Shown here: positions 1 to 7,578 of the stretch, piece after piece
Layout of the letters: the number at the start of each line of letters is the position of its first letter
Position numbering within the stretch: the first letter of the stretch is position 1
From: CAZKFG01 sp964551985
GTDB lineage: Bacteria; Bacillota; Negativicutes; Acidaminococcales; JAISLQ01
NCBI GenBank assembly: GCA_964551985.1
Contig: CAZKFG010000062.1
Coordinates: 1 to 11,243 of the forward strand
DNA: 11,243 bases
Direction: 5' to 3'
The notes under the pieces: model-generated
Told to the model about the DNA's origin: nothing
The model's input: the letters and a program-made list of their open reading frames with translations, nothing else
Database searches by the model: none
Translations under genes and position numbers: made by a program

Positions 1-193
1 ATATAGCTTCAAAACAAGAGAAAAGTGCAAGCAGCTTTTTTTGTTGTTTGCCGCTTGTGTTTTCCTATTGTGCTAAATTATCATCAACCTTATTAACTAT
101 CGTCTTTTTTGCATTGCTCAATTACCACCGCCCACAAAGCTGTTTTTCTTGCGGTATGTAAGTACAAACTGGAGGCGCATTTAATTTTCGGCA
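1..193. other. Non-coding flank downstream of ligA; no gene supported
   Basis: Nothing in this stretch can be supported as a gene. One plus-strand frame stays open from base 3 to about 162, but it translates to a low-complexity Cys/Phe/Leu-rich string without a recognisable motif and no start is visible. The minus strand has only very short frames. Bases 122-161 can fold into an imperfect hairpin: TTAC/GTAA and ACCGC/GCGGT around a 19-nt loop. It lacks a T tract, so it is not a terminator. The stretch is probably spacer between ligA and the next gene to the left. Confidence 0.5.
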
Positions 194-233
194 TAAAAAA
201 ACTGACACTAAATGTTTAGTGTTAGTTTTTTTA
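194..233 (-). terminator. Intrinsic terminator of the pcrA-ligA operon (bidirectional)
   Basis: The inverted repeat ACTGACACTAAA / TTTAGTGTTAGT (201-212 and 215-226) has one G-T wobble. It is flanked by an A run (195-200) and a T run (227-232). Read leftward, it begins right after the ligA stop and ends in a run of T, a standard rho-independent terminator. It is nearly symmetrical and could also stop rightward transcription. Confidence 0.9.
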
Positions 234-2246
234 TCAATTAAATAATGTTGTTTGCTTAGGTTTAGAGTTTAGCAGTTGTAAAAATTCTTGTTCGGTGAGG
301 AGCATTACGCCAAGTGTTTGTGCTTTTTGCAGTTTGGAGCCTGCTTTGTCTCCATAGACAAGATAGGTTGTATTTTTGCTTATACTTGAGAGCACTTTGC
401 CACCGTTTTGTTCGACTAGTTCTTGGGCTTGGGCTCTTGTAAGCATCTCTAAGGTGCCCGTAAATAAAAATGTCTTGTCTTTGAACAGTCCTGTATTGAT
501 TTGTTTTGCTTGACTTTTAAGCGTTACTCCTGCGGCTTTTAGTTTTTCTAGTAGTTGTCTATTTTCTTCTACATTATACCAGCCTATAATGCTTTGAGCT
601 ATTTTCTCGCCAATGTCAGCAAGTTCTGTCAGTTGTTCTGGCGGCGTAGTAAATATGCTTTCAATGTCGCCATAAGTATCTGTAAGTGTTTTTGCCGCGA
701 TACTGCCGACGTGTCTTATTCCTAGAGCAAAGAGGGTTTTGGCTATAGGACGATTTTTGCTCTCTTGTATTGCTGTAAGTAAGTTCAAAGCGCTTTTCTC
801 GCCCATTCTCTCTAGTTGTAACAGGTCTGTTTCTTTTAGTGTATAAAGGTCTGCGGCATCTTTTATGATGTTGTGGAGCAAAAGCTGTTCTATTACTTTA
901 GGACCTAGACCTTGAATGTCCATTGCTTGTTTTGATACAAAGTGGATTAGTGTTTCTTTGATTACCGCCGGACAATCAGCGTTAAGGCAACGGTAAGCGA
1001 CTTCATCGGTTAGTTTGACTGCGAGGGTTTTACATGTAGGACAAGTTGTAGGTGGATTAATAGGTTTGCTGTTATCCGGTCTATTTGCTATTTCTACAGA
1101 GAGGATTTCAGGTATTATGTCGCCAGCTTTTTGCAGCACTACTGTATCGCCTATTCTAATGTCTTTTTGTTGTATGTTGTCAAAGTTGTGCAGGCTGGCT
1201 CTTGAAACGGTGGATCCTGCCAATTTTACTGGGGTGAGAATGGCAGTAGGTGTGATGACTCCTGTCCGACCTGTTTGCCAGATGATATCTTGCAAAACTG
1301 TTGTCGCTTGCTGGGGCGGGAATTTGTAAGCTATTGCCCAGCGTGGGTCTTTGCCTGTTGTGCCAAGTAGGTTTTGAGCTTTTATATCATCTACTTTTAT
1401 GACTATGCCATCTATATCGTAAGGGAGTGTTTGGCGAAGTAATGTCATTTCTTGTAAGACTTCTTTTATTTGCTCTATGTTTTTGGCTAAGCGGTATTGC
1501 GAGCTGACGTTAAAGCCATTGTTTTTTAGAAGTTGTAGATTGTCTGAGTGTTTTTGACCTGTGCCTGTTGCTAGAGCGTAGGCAAAAAAATCTAGTTGTC
1601 TTTGAGCCGTTATGTTAGAGTCTAGTTGTCTAAGTGAGCCTGCAGCGGCGTTTCTAGGGTTGGCAAATTGTTTTTCTCCTTGTTCTTGTCTTTGGTTGTT
1701 GAGTTCTAAAAAAGCTTTCTTAGACATGTAAACTTCGCCCCGAACATCTAGCGTTTGGGGCAAAGTAATTGTTTGTGGGATTGTATTTATTGTTTTTATG
1801 TTTGATAAAACATTCTCTCCTATTCTGCCGTCACCTCTTGTTGCAGCAGCTATAAGGACACCGTTTTGATAGACTAGGCTACAGGCGAGTCCATCAATTT
1901 TCGGCTCGATGACGTACTGCACGTCGTCAGTATTTAAAAGCGTTTGCACTTTGTCGACAAATGCGGTTATGTCTTCTATGCTAAAGGCATTTGCCAAACT
2001 TAGCATAGGTGTTAGATGTGATATTTTGCTAAAGGTTTTGCTAAAAGTTCCCGATACTCTTTGGGTGGGCGAATCTGTTGTTATCAGTTGCGGAAAATTT
2101 GCTTCAAGGTCTTTTAACTGCTGCATAAGCCCGTCGTATTGTAAGTCGCTGATTATTGGATTGTCTTGATTATAATAAGCGTCTTCGTGGATTTTAATTT
2201 CTTTTTTTAGTTGCTGTATTTTGTCTTGTGCTTGCTCTTTTGTCAT
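234..2246 (-). CDS. ligA: NAD+-dependent DNA ligase LigA
   Basis: This enzyme seals nicks between Okazaki fragments and after excision repair, using NAD+ to adenylate its active-site lysine. With the chosen start it has 670 aa, the usual LigA length. Visible parts, numbered from that start: an N-terminal Ia domain (HEDAYY region), the nucleotidyltransferase motif EPKIDGLA with catalytic Lys at about 116, GEVYM, the PRNAAAGSLRQLD stretch near 200, DGIVIKVD near 280, a Cys4 zinc finger (CPTC and CLNADC, Cys at about 402/405/420/425), helix-hairpin-helix repeats, and a C-terminal BRCT domain (about 580-660) with FLFTGTL and NTTYLVYGDKAGSKL. An upstream in-frame ATG would add 11 residues. The inner ATG is preferred because TAAAGGAG lies 5 nt before it and the usual N-terminus matches. 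It follows pcrA by 10 bp, so the two are cotranscribed. Confidence 0.97.
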   Translation of the reverse strand: MTKEQAQDKIQQLKKEIKIHEDAYYNQDNPIISDLQYDGLMQQLKDLEANFPQLITTDSPTQRVSGTFSKTFSKISHLTPMLSLANAFSIEDITAFVDKVQTLLNTDDVQYVIEPKIDGLACSLVYQNGVLIAAATRGDGRIGENVLSNIKTINTIPQTITLPQTLDVRGEVYMSKKAFLELNNQRQEQGEKQFANPRNAAAGSLRQLDSNITAQRQLDFFAYALATGTGQKHSDNLQLLKNNGFNVSSQYRLAKNIEQIKEVLQEMTLLRQTLPYDIDGIVIKVDDIKAQNLLGTTGKDPRWAIAYKFPPQQATTVLQDIIWQTGRTGVITPTAILTPVKLAGSTVSRASLHNFDNIQQKDIRIGDTVVLQKAGDIIPEILSVEIANRPDNSKPINPPTTCPTCKTLAVKLTDEVAYRCLNADCPAVIKETLIHFVSKQAMDIQGLGPKVIEQLLLHNIIKDAADLYTLKETDLLQLERMGEKSALNLLTAIQESKNRPIAKTLFALGIRHVGSIAAKTLTDTYGDIESIFTTPPEQLTELADIGEKIAQSIIGWYNVEENRQLLEKLKAAGVTLKSQAKQINTGLFKDKTFLFTGTLEMLTRAQAQELVEQNGGKVLSSISKNTTYLVYGDKAGSKLQKAQTLGVMLLTEQEFLQLLNSKPKQTTLFN

Positions 2247-2251
2247 ATTGT

Positions 2252-2259
2252 CTCCTTTA
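2252..2259 (-). promoter_or_regulatory. Ribosome binding site of ligA overlapping the pcrA stop
   Basis: TAAAGGAG stands 5 nt before the ATG at 2246. Its first three bases are the pcrA stop codon. The overlap decides the ligA start and suggests that ligA translation is coupled to termination on pcrA. Confidence 0.85.
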
Positions 2260-4440
2260 GGCTTTGGTGATAGGAGCATACTGGGTACTTAATTGTTTTA
2301 TCCCTTCGCCTGCAAATGCTATTGCTAGGGTTTGATAGTTGCCGTTATCTGACACCGTAACGATTGTGCCTATGCCGAATTTGCTGTGTTTTACTTTGTC
2401 ACCTAGATGAAATTTTTCTTTTTTTGATTCGTCTTCTTGAGGCAGGGTAATTGTTGGCAGCATACTTTGCGTACGGACTGTTTTTTTGACTTTTTCAAAC
2501 GGTTTGAACGCTGCCTGTTGGCGTTTATGAACCGCTAGCAGTTGTCTTGGCACTTCTTGTAAAAAGCGTGATGGCGGGTACATTATCGTATTGCCATATA
2601 CCATTCTCATTCTGGCGTTAGTCAAAAATAGTCTGCCTTTAGCTCTTGTTATGCCGACATAACAGAGTCTACGTTCTTCTTCTAGTTCTATATCGTTCAT
2701 GAGGCTTCTTGAGTGTGGAAATAGTCCTTCTTCTAGCCCTACAAGAAAGATTGTTGTAAACTCTAGTCCCTTAGCCGAGTGTAGTGTCATGAGTACTGCA
2801 GCGTCGTCACTTTGTTTGGCTTCGTCTATGTCTGTTACTAAAGATATGTGATGTAAAAATGTCTCTAGTGTGCCGTCGTTTGTCTTCATGAATTCTTTAG
2901 CGACGTTTATCAGTTCATAGAGATTGTCAATGCGGCTTTGCGATTGGACATTTTTTTCTGTCTCTAGTTCTTTTATATAGCCTGTATCGTGCATTATCCT
3001 CTCTAACAACTCATCTAGTGGCATTGTTTGCGCCAAAGTGCGAATTTGTTCTATTGTTGTTGACAGGTTTTGCAGTTTGGCTGAAAATCTGCTGGGAAGT
3101 TCTGCTAGTTCTTGTGGATTTTTAATTATTTCAAACATGCTAACGTTTTGTTTTGTTATAGCAGTTTTTATTTTGGTTAAAGTAGCATCACCTATACCAC
3201 GTCGTGGCACGTTGATTATGCGTGCCAAGCTTATGTCATCTAAGATGTTAAATACCACTTTTAGATACGCCAGTACGTCTTTTATTTCTTTTCGTTCGTA
3301 GAATTTTAGTCCGCCTACCATTACATATGGAATGCCCGATTTTACTAATAGTTCTTCAAATACCCTCGATTGGGTATTTGCTCTATATAGTACTGCCATT
3401 GAACCATATTTTTCGCCGCTATTGTGTAGTTGCTGCATTTTTTCTATGACAAATCGTGCTTCGTCTCTCTCATCTGCAGCGTTGTAGTAGGTTATAGCTT
3501 CGCCTGTCATATTCTCTGTCCAAAGTGCTTTTGGTTTTCTCGCTAAGTTGTTTTCTATAACAGCGTTGGCAGCATCTAATATATTTTTAGTTGAACGGTA
3601 GTTACATTCTAGTTTTATTATACTGGCATTTGGATAGTCTTTTTCAAAGTCAAGTATGTTGTTGATGTCGGCGCCACGCCAAGCATATATACTCTGGTCT
3701 GCATCACCTACGACAAATAGGTTATTGGTATTGCTACTTAAAATCTTAGCAATCAAGTATTGCAAGCGGTTAGTATCTTGGTATTCATCTATTAAAACAT
3801 AGCGAAATTTCTCTTGATAGCGGCTTGCTATTTCTTTATTTTCTTGGAGTATTTTTACTGTTAGCATTAACAGATCGTCAAAATCTAAAGCGTTGTTTGC
3901 CGATAGTCGTTCTTGATAGAGTTTGTATATTTCGCCGACTTTTTGGGCATAGAAATTTTCGGCATTTTCTTGGTAGGAAAAACTATCTATAAAATCACTT
4001 TTTGCTGCACTTATTGTGGAAAGCAGATTTTTAGGTATATACTGCTTGTCGTCTAGGTTAAGATTTTTTAGACAATCTTTTATTATATTCAGGCAGTCTG
4101 CTGTATCATAGATGACAAACTTGTTGTTATAGTTAGTAAGATTGCTTATCTCCACACGCAAAAATCTTGCGCAAAAAGAATGAAAGGTATATAGCCAAAT
4201 ATCGTTAGCAGTATCACCAACGATTTTGTGGACTCTTTTACGCATTTCTTCCGCCGCTTTATTTGTAAATGTTATTGCTAAAATTTGCCATGGTTTTACG
4301 CCCTGTTGCAGTAAATAGGCTATTCTAGCTGTTAAGACTTTGGTTTTTCCAGAGCCTGCCCCAGCAAGCACCAGCATTGGACCGTCGATATGCTCCACTG
4401 CTTTTATTTGCTCACCGTTAAGACCGGATAAAATATTCAT
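2257..4440 (-). CDS. pcrA: ATP-dependent DNA helicase PcrA (UvrD/Rep family)
   Basis: This is a superfamily 1A 3'-5' helicase for nucleotide excision repair, replication-fork maintenance, rolling-circle plasmid replication and removal of RecA or stalled RNA polymerase. It has 727 aa, the normal PcrA size. Motifs in order: the Q motif LNGEQIKAV near the N-terminus, Walker A AGAGSGKT (about 26-33), Ia ITFTNKAAEEM, Walker B IDEYQDT (about 217-223), motif III GDADQSIYAWRGAD (about 245-258), motif IV NYRSTKNIL, motif V MTLHSAKGLEF and motif VI EEERRLCYVGITRAK (about 585-600). The last 50 residues (GDKVKHSKFGIGTIV onward) form the PcrA-type Tudor domain that binds RNA polymerase in Bacillus. The ATG at 4440 has AAGGGG 10 nt upstream. 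It is the first gene of the pcrA-ligA operon, an order common in Firmicutes. A pcrB gene does not precede it; a divergent tRNA thiolase does. Confidence 0.97.
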   Translation of the reverse strand: MNILSGLNGEQIKAVEHIDGPMLVLAGAGSGKTKVLTARIAYLLQQGVKPWQILAITFTNKAAEEMRKRVHKIVGDTANDIWLYTFHSFCARFLRVEISNLTNYNNKFVIYDTADCLNIIKDCLKNLNLDDKQYIPKNLLSTISAAKSDFIDSFSYQENAENFYAQKVGEIYKLYQERLSANNALDFDDLLMLTVKILQENKEIASRYQEKFRYVLIDEYQDTNRLQYLIAKILSSNTNNLFVVGDADQSIYAWRGADINNILDFEKDYPNASIIKLECNYRSTKNILDAANAVIENNLARKPKALWTENMTGEAITYYNAADERDEARFVIEKMQQLHNSGEKYGSMAVLYRANTQSRVFEELLVKSGIPYVMVGGLKFYERKEIKDVLAYLKVVFNILDDISLARIINVPRRGIGDATLTKIKTAITKQNVSMFEIIKNPQELAELPSRFSAKLQNLSTTIEQIRTLAQTMPLDELLERIMHDTGYIKELETEKNVQSQSRIDNLYELINVAKEFMKTNDGTLETFLHHISLVTDIDEAKQSDDAAVLMTLHSAKGLEFTTIFLVGLEEGLFPHSRSLMNDIELEEERRLCYVGITRAKGRLFLTNARMRMVYGNTIMYPPSRFLQEVPRQLLAVHKRQQAAFKPFEKVKKTVRTQSMLPTITLPQEDESKKEKFHLGDKVKHSKFGIGTIVTVSDNGNYQTLAIAFAGEGIKQLSTQYAPITKA

Positions 4441-4477
4441 AAGTTACAAACCCCTTAAAAAATTTTTAAAAAATAAG

Positions 4478-4506
4478 TTGCCATAGTCAAGCAATTTAAA
4501 TATACT
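4478..4506 (+). promoter_or_regulatory. Sigma-A promoter for the TtcA-like gene
   Basis: TTGCCA (4478-4483) and TATACT (4501-4506) are separated by exactly 17 bp. The expected start of transcription is near 4513, giving a leader of about 37 nt with GAGGAT (4540-4545) just before the ATG at 4550. The match to the consensus is good (5 of 6 in each box), but it is a prediction only. Confidence 0.7.
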
Positions 4507-4512
4507 ATTTCT

Positions 4513-4518
4513 ATTATA
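4513..4518 (-). promoter_or_regulatory. Candidate -10 box for pcrA-ligA
   Basis: The minus strand carries a perfect TATAAT here, but its -35 position is poor (TCGCAA at 17 bp). An alternative further down is TTGACT (4490-4485) with TAAAAA after 16 bp. Either would be back-to-back with the promoter of the divergent gene. Which one is used cannot be decided from sequence. Confidence 0.4.
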
Positions 4519-4549
4519 ACCAATCTGAACAATAATTGCGAGGATAACT

Positions 4550-5326
4550 ATGCAAGTATTAACAAAAAAATTTTTATCAAGAATTTACAAAGCTGTTATT
4601 GAATTTTCTATGTTAAAAGAAAATGACCATATTTTAATAGGTTTATCAGGCGGTAAAGACAGCATGCTTATGAGTTTGCTGTTACATCATTTGAAAAAAT
4701 ATTGCCCGTTTGATTTTAAGTTATCTGCTTATACTTTAAATCCTGGCTTTGACAAAAATTTTCCTGTAGATAAATTGCAAGAATTTTGCACAACATTAAA
4801 TATTGATTTTTACACCGAGACAATTGAACTGGCAAATCTAATTAACAATTCTGACAAGTCTCCTTGTTATACATGCGCTTATTTTCGCCGCGGTACAACA
4901 AATAGAATTGCCAAAAAACTAGATTGCAATAAGGTTGCTTTGGGTCATCATATGGATGATGCTATAGAAACTTTTTTCATGAATATTACAACATCAGGAC
5001 AGTTAAAAACCTTTTTACCTGTCACTTATTTATCTAAAACAGATTTGACCGTTATAAGACCTTTGATTTATTATCGCGAACAGGATATTAAAGATATTGT
5101 AGCAGCTATACCTCTTGTGCCAATAAAAAACCCCTGCCCTTACGATGGCAAGACTATGCGCCAAACCATCAAGCAGACAATCAAGCAATTAGAGCATTTA
5201 TCTCCTTATATTTATGAAAATTTAGCAACCGCCATGAGACAAAATCCCAGTAGTGAGCTTTGGCAAGAGAAAACTACCAAAGCACAAGATAAGCAAAAAT
5301 TTGATGAGTTTTGGAAAAAAAGATAA
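4550..5326 (+). CDS. TtcA-like PP-loop ATPase, tRNA 2-thiocytidine synthetase family
   Basis: This is a 258-aa adenylating enzyme of the TtcA/TtuA group, whose known members activate a tRNA base with ATP and insert sulfur through a [4Fe-4S] cluster (TtcA makes 2-thiocytidine at position 32). Seen here: the PP-loop SGGKDS (33-38), the CxxC of PCYTCAYFRRG (Cys106, Cys109), GHHMDDAIET (132-141), and a third cysteine in NPCPYDG (Cys196). This Cys pattern corresponds to the three cluster ligands of E. coli TtcA. At 258 aa it is shorter than E. coli TtcA (311 aa), mainly at the ends. The alternative, a TilS-type lysidine synthetase, is less likely because TilS lacks this CxxC...C set. The exact tRNA position modified is not proven. 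The gene stands alone, divergent from pcrA and convergent with the glutamine synthetase, and its stop codon lies inside the shared terminator. Confidence 0.85.
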   Translation: MQVLTKKFLSRIYKAVIEFSMLKENDHILIGLSGGKDSMLMSLLLHHLKKYCPFDFKLSAYTLNPGFDKNFPVDKLQEFCTTLNIDFYTETIELANLINNSDKSPCYTCAYFRRGTTNRIAKKLDCNKVALGHHMDDAIETFFMNITTSGQLKTFLPVTYLSKTDLTVIRPLIYYREQDIKDIVAAIPLVPIKNPCPYDGKTMRQTIKQTIKQLEHLSPYIYENLATAMRQNPSSELWQEKTTKAQDKQKFDEFWKKR

Positions 5327-5349
5327 GCCCATATGGGCTTATCTTTTTT
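5316..5349. terminator. Perfect 34-bp palindromic terminator shared by convergent genes
   Basis: Six A, then GATAAGCCCAT and its exact reverse complement ATGGGCTTATC, then six T form a perfect palindrome without a spacer. In both directions it gives a GC-containing stem followed by T residues. It ends the TtcA-like transcript rightward (that gene's TAA at 5324-5326 is within the stem) and the glutamine synthetase transcript leftward (stop at 5354-5356). Confidence 0.92.
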
Positions 5350-5353
5350 AATT

Positions 5354-7279
5354 TTAAATAAAGTTGCTTGTTTTGTAACGTGAATAAAGATTTGTTATTT
5401 GCTCCATTTTCTTTTGAACTGTTATTTGCAGTTTTGCCGCTGTTTCATAATCTTCTTTTTCTAAAGCGTCTTTTATACTAGCAAATAAACCTTGTTTAGC
5501 TTTAGTAGATTTGCCAAGTTCTGCTTTTAAACTCATTATTTCTTGCCAAAGTTGTTCATCAAAATCTGTTGCCAGTGGTGAATTTTCGTGTAAGCAATGC
5601 ATATGCGATAGTATCTCACGATAATCAGGTAAAATTTTATTTAACAGCTCTGTATGCCAACGAATAATGGTGCCAAGTGCAAAACCATCAATCAAATCTT
5701 TACTAAAACCGCCATCAATCAATACTTGTAATTTTTCTGGATATAATTCAAAGTTTTTTACGTTTTCCCAAACTGTTGCTGGGTGATGTCCAAATAGTTC
5801 ATCTCTTTGTTCTGCCGTATAATGTTCAAAAACATTCTCTTCACTTCTATATGCACGACCTTTTTCCAAATAGAAGCCTTCTTGGTCAGGAGTTTTGGAA
5901 AGCTCTTGCTCTAATTCTTTTAGCGTTTTACCAGATTCCACGCTCGCTTTTATGCCATCTAACATGGTCAAATAAAAACAAGCTATAGCAAGATAAGTAT
6001 TTGTAAAAGGGTTTGGCGATCTTACTTCAAATCTTGTCGCAAGTGGGCTTTCAATATCACGCACCAACCCAATTAGAATAGTTCTGTTTCTTGATGGTAG
6101 TTCAGGGCTGTGACCTAAAGAGGTTACAATACAAACAGGCGCTTCAAAGCCCGGTTTTAATCTATTTAAAGAATCATTTGTCGCTGAAACTATAGGGTTT
6201 ACAACTTCATAATTTTTAAGCATACCCATTATAGCACCATATCCGATAGCACTTAAAAAGTTCTTTTGCATATCAGTAGGCGCAAATAAATTTACAACCT
6301 TACCATTTTTCAGCTTTGCTGCAATGCCAACATGAATATGCTCTCCACTACCTGCAACACCTAAAATTGGTTTTGCTTGGAAAGTAACTTCGAGTCCATT
6401 TAAACGGAAAATTTCTTTGACCAAAATACGTACGAGAAGTTCATTATCAGCAGTTTGTACGCCTTGGGCATATTTCCAATCTATTTCTAATTGCTCCATA
6501 ACATGGCTTAAATGGCCGCCACCATCAATTCTAGCTTTAACGCCACCTACTTCTTTATGACCCATCTCTGGACCTAGTCCATAGACTTCTAAAGCATCAA
6601 CAGCTTGTTCTAAGGCAGTGCGAACATTACCACGTGTCCTTTGCCAATATTGTTCGCGCATAACCTGAGATGTTGTAAGTTCACCTATATCTGCTTCTTC
6701 AGCAGGTGTTTTAACCCAAAATTCAAGTTCTGTTGCACTTGTAAAAATGAATTTTTCAATATCATCTACACTTATATCAAGACCATGTATTTTAGGATGC
6801 TTTTTGAATATTTCCCACAAACTATCTTCAACATATTTAAGTGCATTTGTCAAAATAAATCTTGAATCGACCATTCGATTTTCATGCACCAAAAATACCG
6901 GGATGCGCAATGTACCAACAAAAAATCCTGTCACAGGGTCAACATAATCATAATTATAATCTACATACCAGTTGACATTTTTGTCTATTTTCATGTCAAG
7001 TCTTGCATTATTTAAAGTAGCAACACCAGGAAGTACCACTGATGAACCATCTGTTTGTGCCGCAGCGTAATTCAAAAATTTATCCATATCAGAAATAAAT
7101 AATGAAACAGGAACTTTCTCGTCTGTGTCATTACCGGCAAAATCAATACCCACAAAAGATACATATCTAACTTCAGGGTGCTTTGATAAGATTTCTATTA
7201 AATCTTCCTTTTGGTGGTTATCTGGTGGTATGACATACAAAGGCTTGGCATTGTTGACAAAAAATAATTCTTTATACAA
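5354..7279 (-). CDS. glnA: Glutamine synthetase, long variant with C-terminal extension
   Basis: It condenses ammonia with glutamate using ATP, the entry point of nitrogen assimilation in the cytoplasm. Catalytic landmarks, in 641-aa numbering: metal-ligand strand ELEFW (184-188), GPEMGHKEVGG (236-246), MEQLEID (261-267), KPILGVAGSGEHIHVG (303-318) with the ATP/metal His region, NRLKPGFEAPV (372-382), SRNRT (396-400) and RFEVRSPNPF (416-425), equivalent to the late Glu/Arg pair of the active site. These establish the fold. The length does not fit GS-I (about 440-470 aa) or GS-III (about 700 or more). The extra parts are a roughly 180-residue N-terminal region and a roughly 200-residue C-terminal extension ending in a UVR-like helical hairpin (about 600-626). 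The start is TTG at 7279-7277, chosen because AGGAGGG lies 6 nt upstream. The gene is monocistronic between its own promoter and a terminator. No GlnR-type box (TGTNA-N7-TNACA) was seen. Confidence 0.92.
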   Translation of the reverse strand: MYKELFFVNNAKPLYVIPPDNHQKEDLIEILSKHPEVRYVSFVGIDFAGNDTDEKVPVSLFISDMDKFLNYAAAQTDGSSVVLPGVATLNNARLDMKIDKNVNWYVDYNYDYVDPVTGFFVGTLRIPVFLVHENRMVDSRFILTNALKYVEDSLWEIFKKHPKIHGLDISVDDIEKFIFTSATELEFWVKTPAEEADIGELTTSQVMREQYWQRTRGNVRTALEQAVDALEVYGLGPEMGHKEVGGVKARIDGGGHLSHVMEQLEIDWKYAQGVQTADNELLVRILVKEIFRLNGLEVTFQAKPILGVAGSGEHIHVGIAAKLKNGKVVNLFAPTDMQKNFLSAIGYGAIMGMLKNYEVVNPIVSATNDSLNRLKPGFEAPVCIVTSLGHSPELPSRNRTILIGLVRDIESPLATRFEVRSPNPFTNTYLAIACFYLTMLDGIKASVESGKTLKELEQELSKTPDQEGFYLEKGRAYRSEENVFEHYTAEQRDELFGHHPATVWENVKNFELYPEKLQVLIDGGFSKDLIDGFALGTIIRWHTELLNKILPDYREILSHMHCLHENSPLATDFDEQLWQEIMSLKAELGKSTKAKQGLFASIKDALEKEDYETAAKLQITVQKKMEQITNLYSRYKTSNFI

Positions 7280-7285
7280 AAAAAA

Positions 7286-7292
7286 CCCTCCT
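7286..7292 (-). promoter_or_regulatory. Ribosome binding site fixing a TTG start for glnA
   Basis: AGGAGGG is followed by six T and then TTG. The near-perfect Shine-Dalgarno sequence at correct spacing makes the TTG at 7279-7277 the start. No ATG lies at a usable distance. Confidence 0.88.
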
Positions 7293-7338
7293 AATTTTTA
7301 TTAAAGTGTACCAATACTTAATAATATTGTATTTAATT

Positions 7339-7367
7339 ATTTTATATCTTGTTGAATATAACTTCAA
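7339..7367 (-). promoter_or_regulatory. Sigma-A promoter of glnA
   Basis: On the minus strand TTGAAG (7367-7362) and TAAAAT (7344-7339) are separated by 17 bp. Transcription would start near 7332, giving a leader of about 53 nt. The dyad at 7351-7368 overlaps the -35 box. Confidence 0.65.
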
Positions 7368-7368
7368 C
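7351..7368. promoter_or_regulatory. Inverted repeat over the glnA -35 (possible operator)
   Basis: GTTGAA-N6-TTCAAC is a perfect 6+6 dyad covering the -35 box and part of the spacer of the glnA promoter. Its position suits a repressor. It does not match the GlnR or TnrA consensus and the binding protein is unknown. In DNA this AT-rich, chance occurrence is possible. Confidence 0.35.
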
Positions 7369-7460
7369 TAATTTTTAATAATAAAATTAACAAAAATAAT
7401 TCTTGCATATTTAGCATGTAAAATATTAAAATATAATTATCAAATTTATATAAATAATAA

Positions 7461-7499
7461 TTGCAAAAATAATCATAATAAATTAGAATATGATATAAT
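7461..7499 (+). promoter_or_regulatory. Candidate promoters for the unknown-protein/GntR unit
   Basis: Two overlapping solutions exist. One is TTGCAA (7461-7466) with TAGAAT (7484-7489) at 17 bp. The other is an extended -10, TGATATAAT (7491-7499), with no good -35. Either gives a leader of roughly 75-85 nt before the ATG at 7579. The surrounding 7280-7578 interval is almost entirely A and T, so several boxes look plausible. No coding sequence is seen in it. Confidence 0.5.
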
Positions 7500-7527
7500 A
7501 TTCTTAATATATTTTCAATACAAAAAA

Positions 7528-7537
7528 ATGTATACCT
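7528..7537. promoter_or_regulatory. GTATAC-core palindrome, possible GntR/FCD operator
   Basis: ATGTATACCT contains the palindrome GTATAC (7530-7535) with an outer A/T pair. Several FCD-type GntR regulators, such as UxuR and ExuR, bind sites centred on GTATAC. It lies just downstream of the predicted start of transcription of the operon that encodes such a regulator, where binding would block transcription. Assignment as an autoregulatory operator is inference. Confidence 0.35.
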
Positions 7538-7578
7538 AAAAACAAGTTTAAACTAATATCTATGGGGGTCTTTGACAA

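Noticed and set aside
26..58. Hairpin AAGCAGC...GCCGCTT as a terminator
   Set aside because: On the plus strand the 7-bp stem has an A-C mismatch and on the minus strand a G-T wobble, the loop is 14 nt, and no proper T run follows the stem in either direction.
3..164. Open plus-strand frame at the left edge as a possible gene tail
   Set aside because: Low-complexity composition and no family motif; AT-rich spacer readily stays open for 50 codons.
1015..1329. Plus-strand open frame of 104 codons inside ligA
   Set aside because: It is antisense to the conserved ligase coding sequence, has no ribosome binding site and no recognisable protein features.
1909..2169. Plus-strand open frame of 86 codons inside ligA
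   Set aside because: It mirrors the LigA N-terminal coding region and encodes a Ser/Cys-rich string typical of antisense frames.
3038..3301. Plus-strand open frame of 87 codons inside pcrA
   Set aside because: Antisense to the helicase, with no start signal or motif.
5776..6947. Several short plus-strand open frames inside glnA
   Set aside because: All are opposite a conserved enzyme gene, overlap one another in different frames and lack ribosome binding sites.
7280..7578. CRISPR array, insertion sequence end or small gene in the AT-rich intergenic region
   Set aside because: No regularly spaced repeats, no transposase remnant and no frame with a start signal; only promoter and dyad elements were found.
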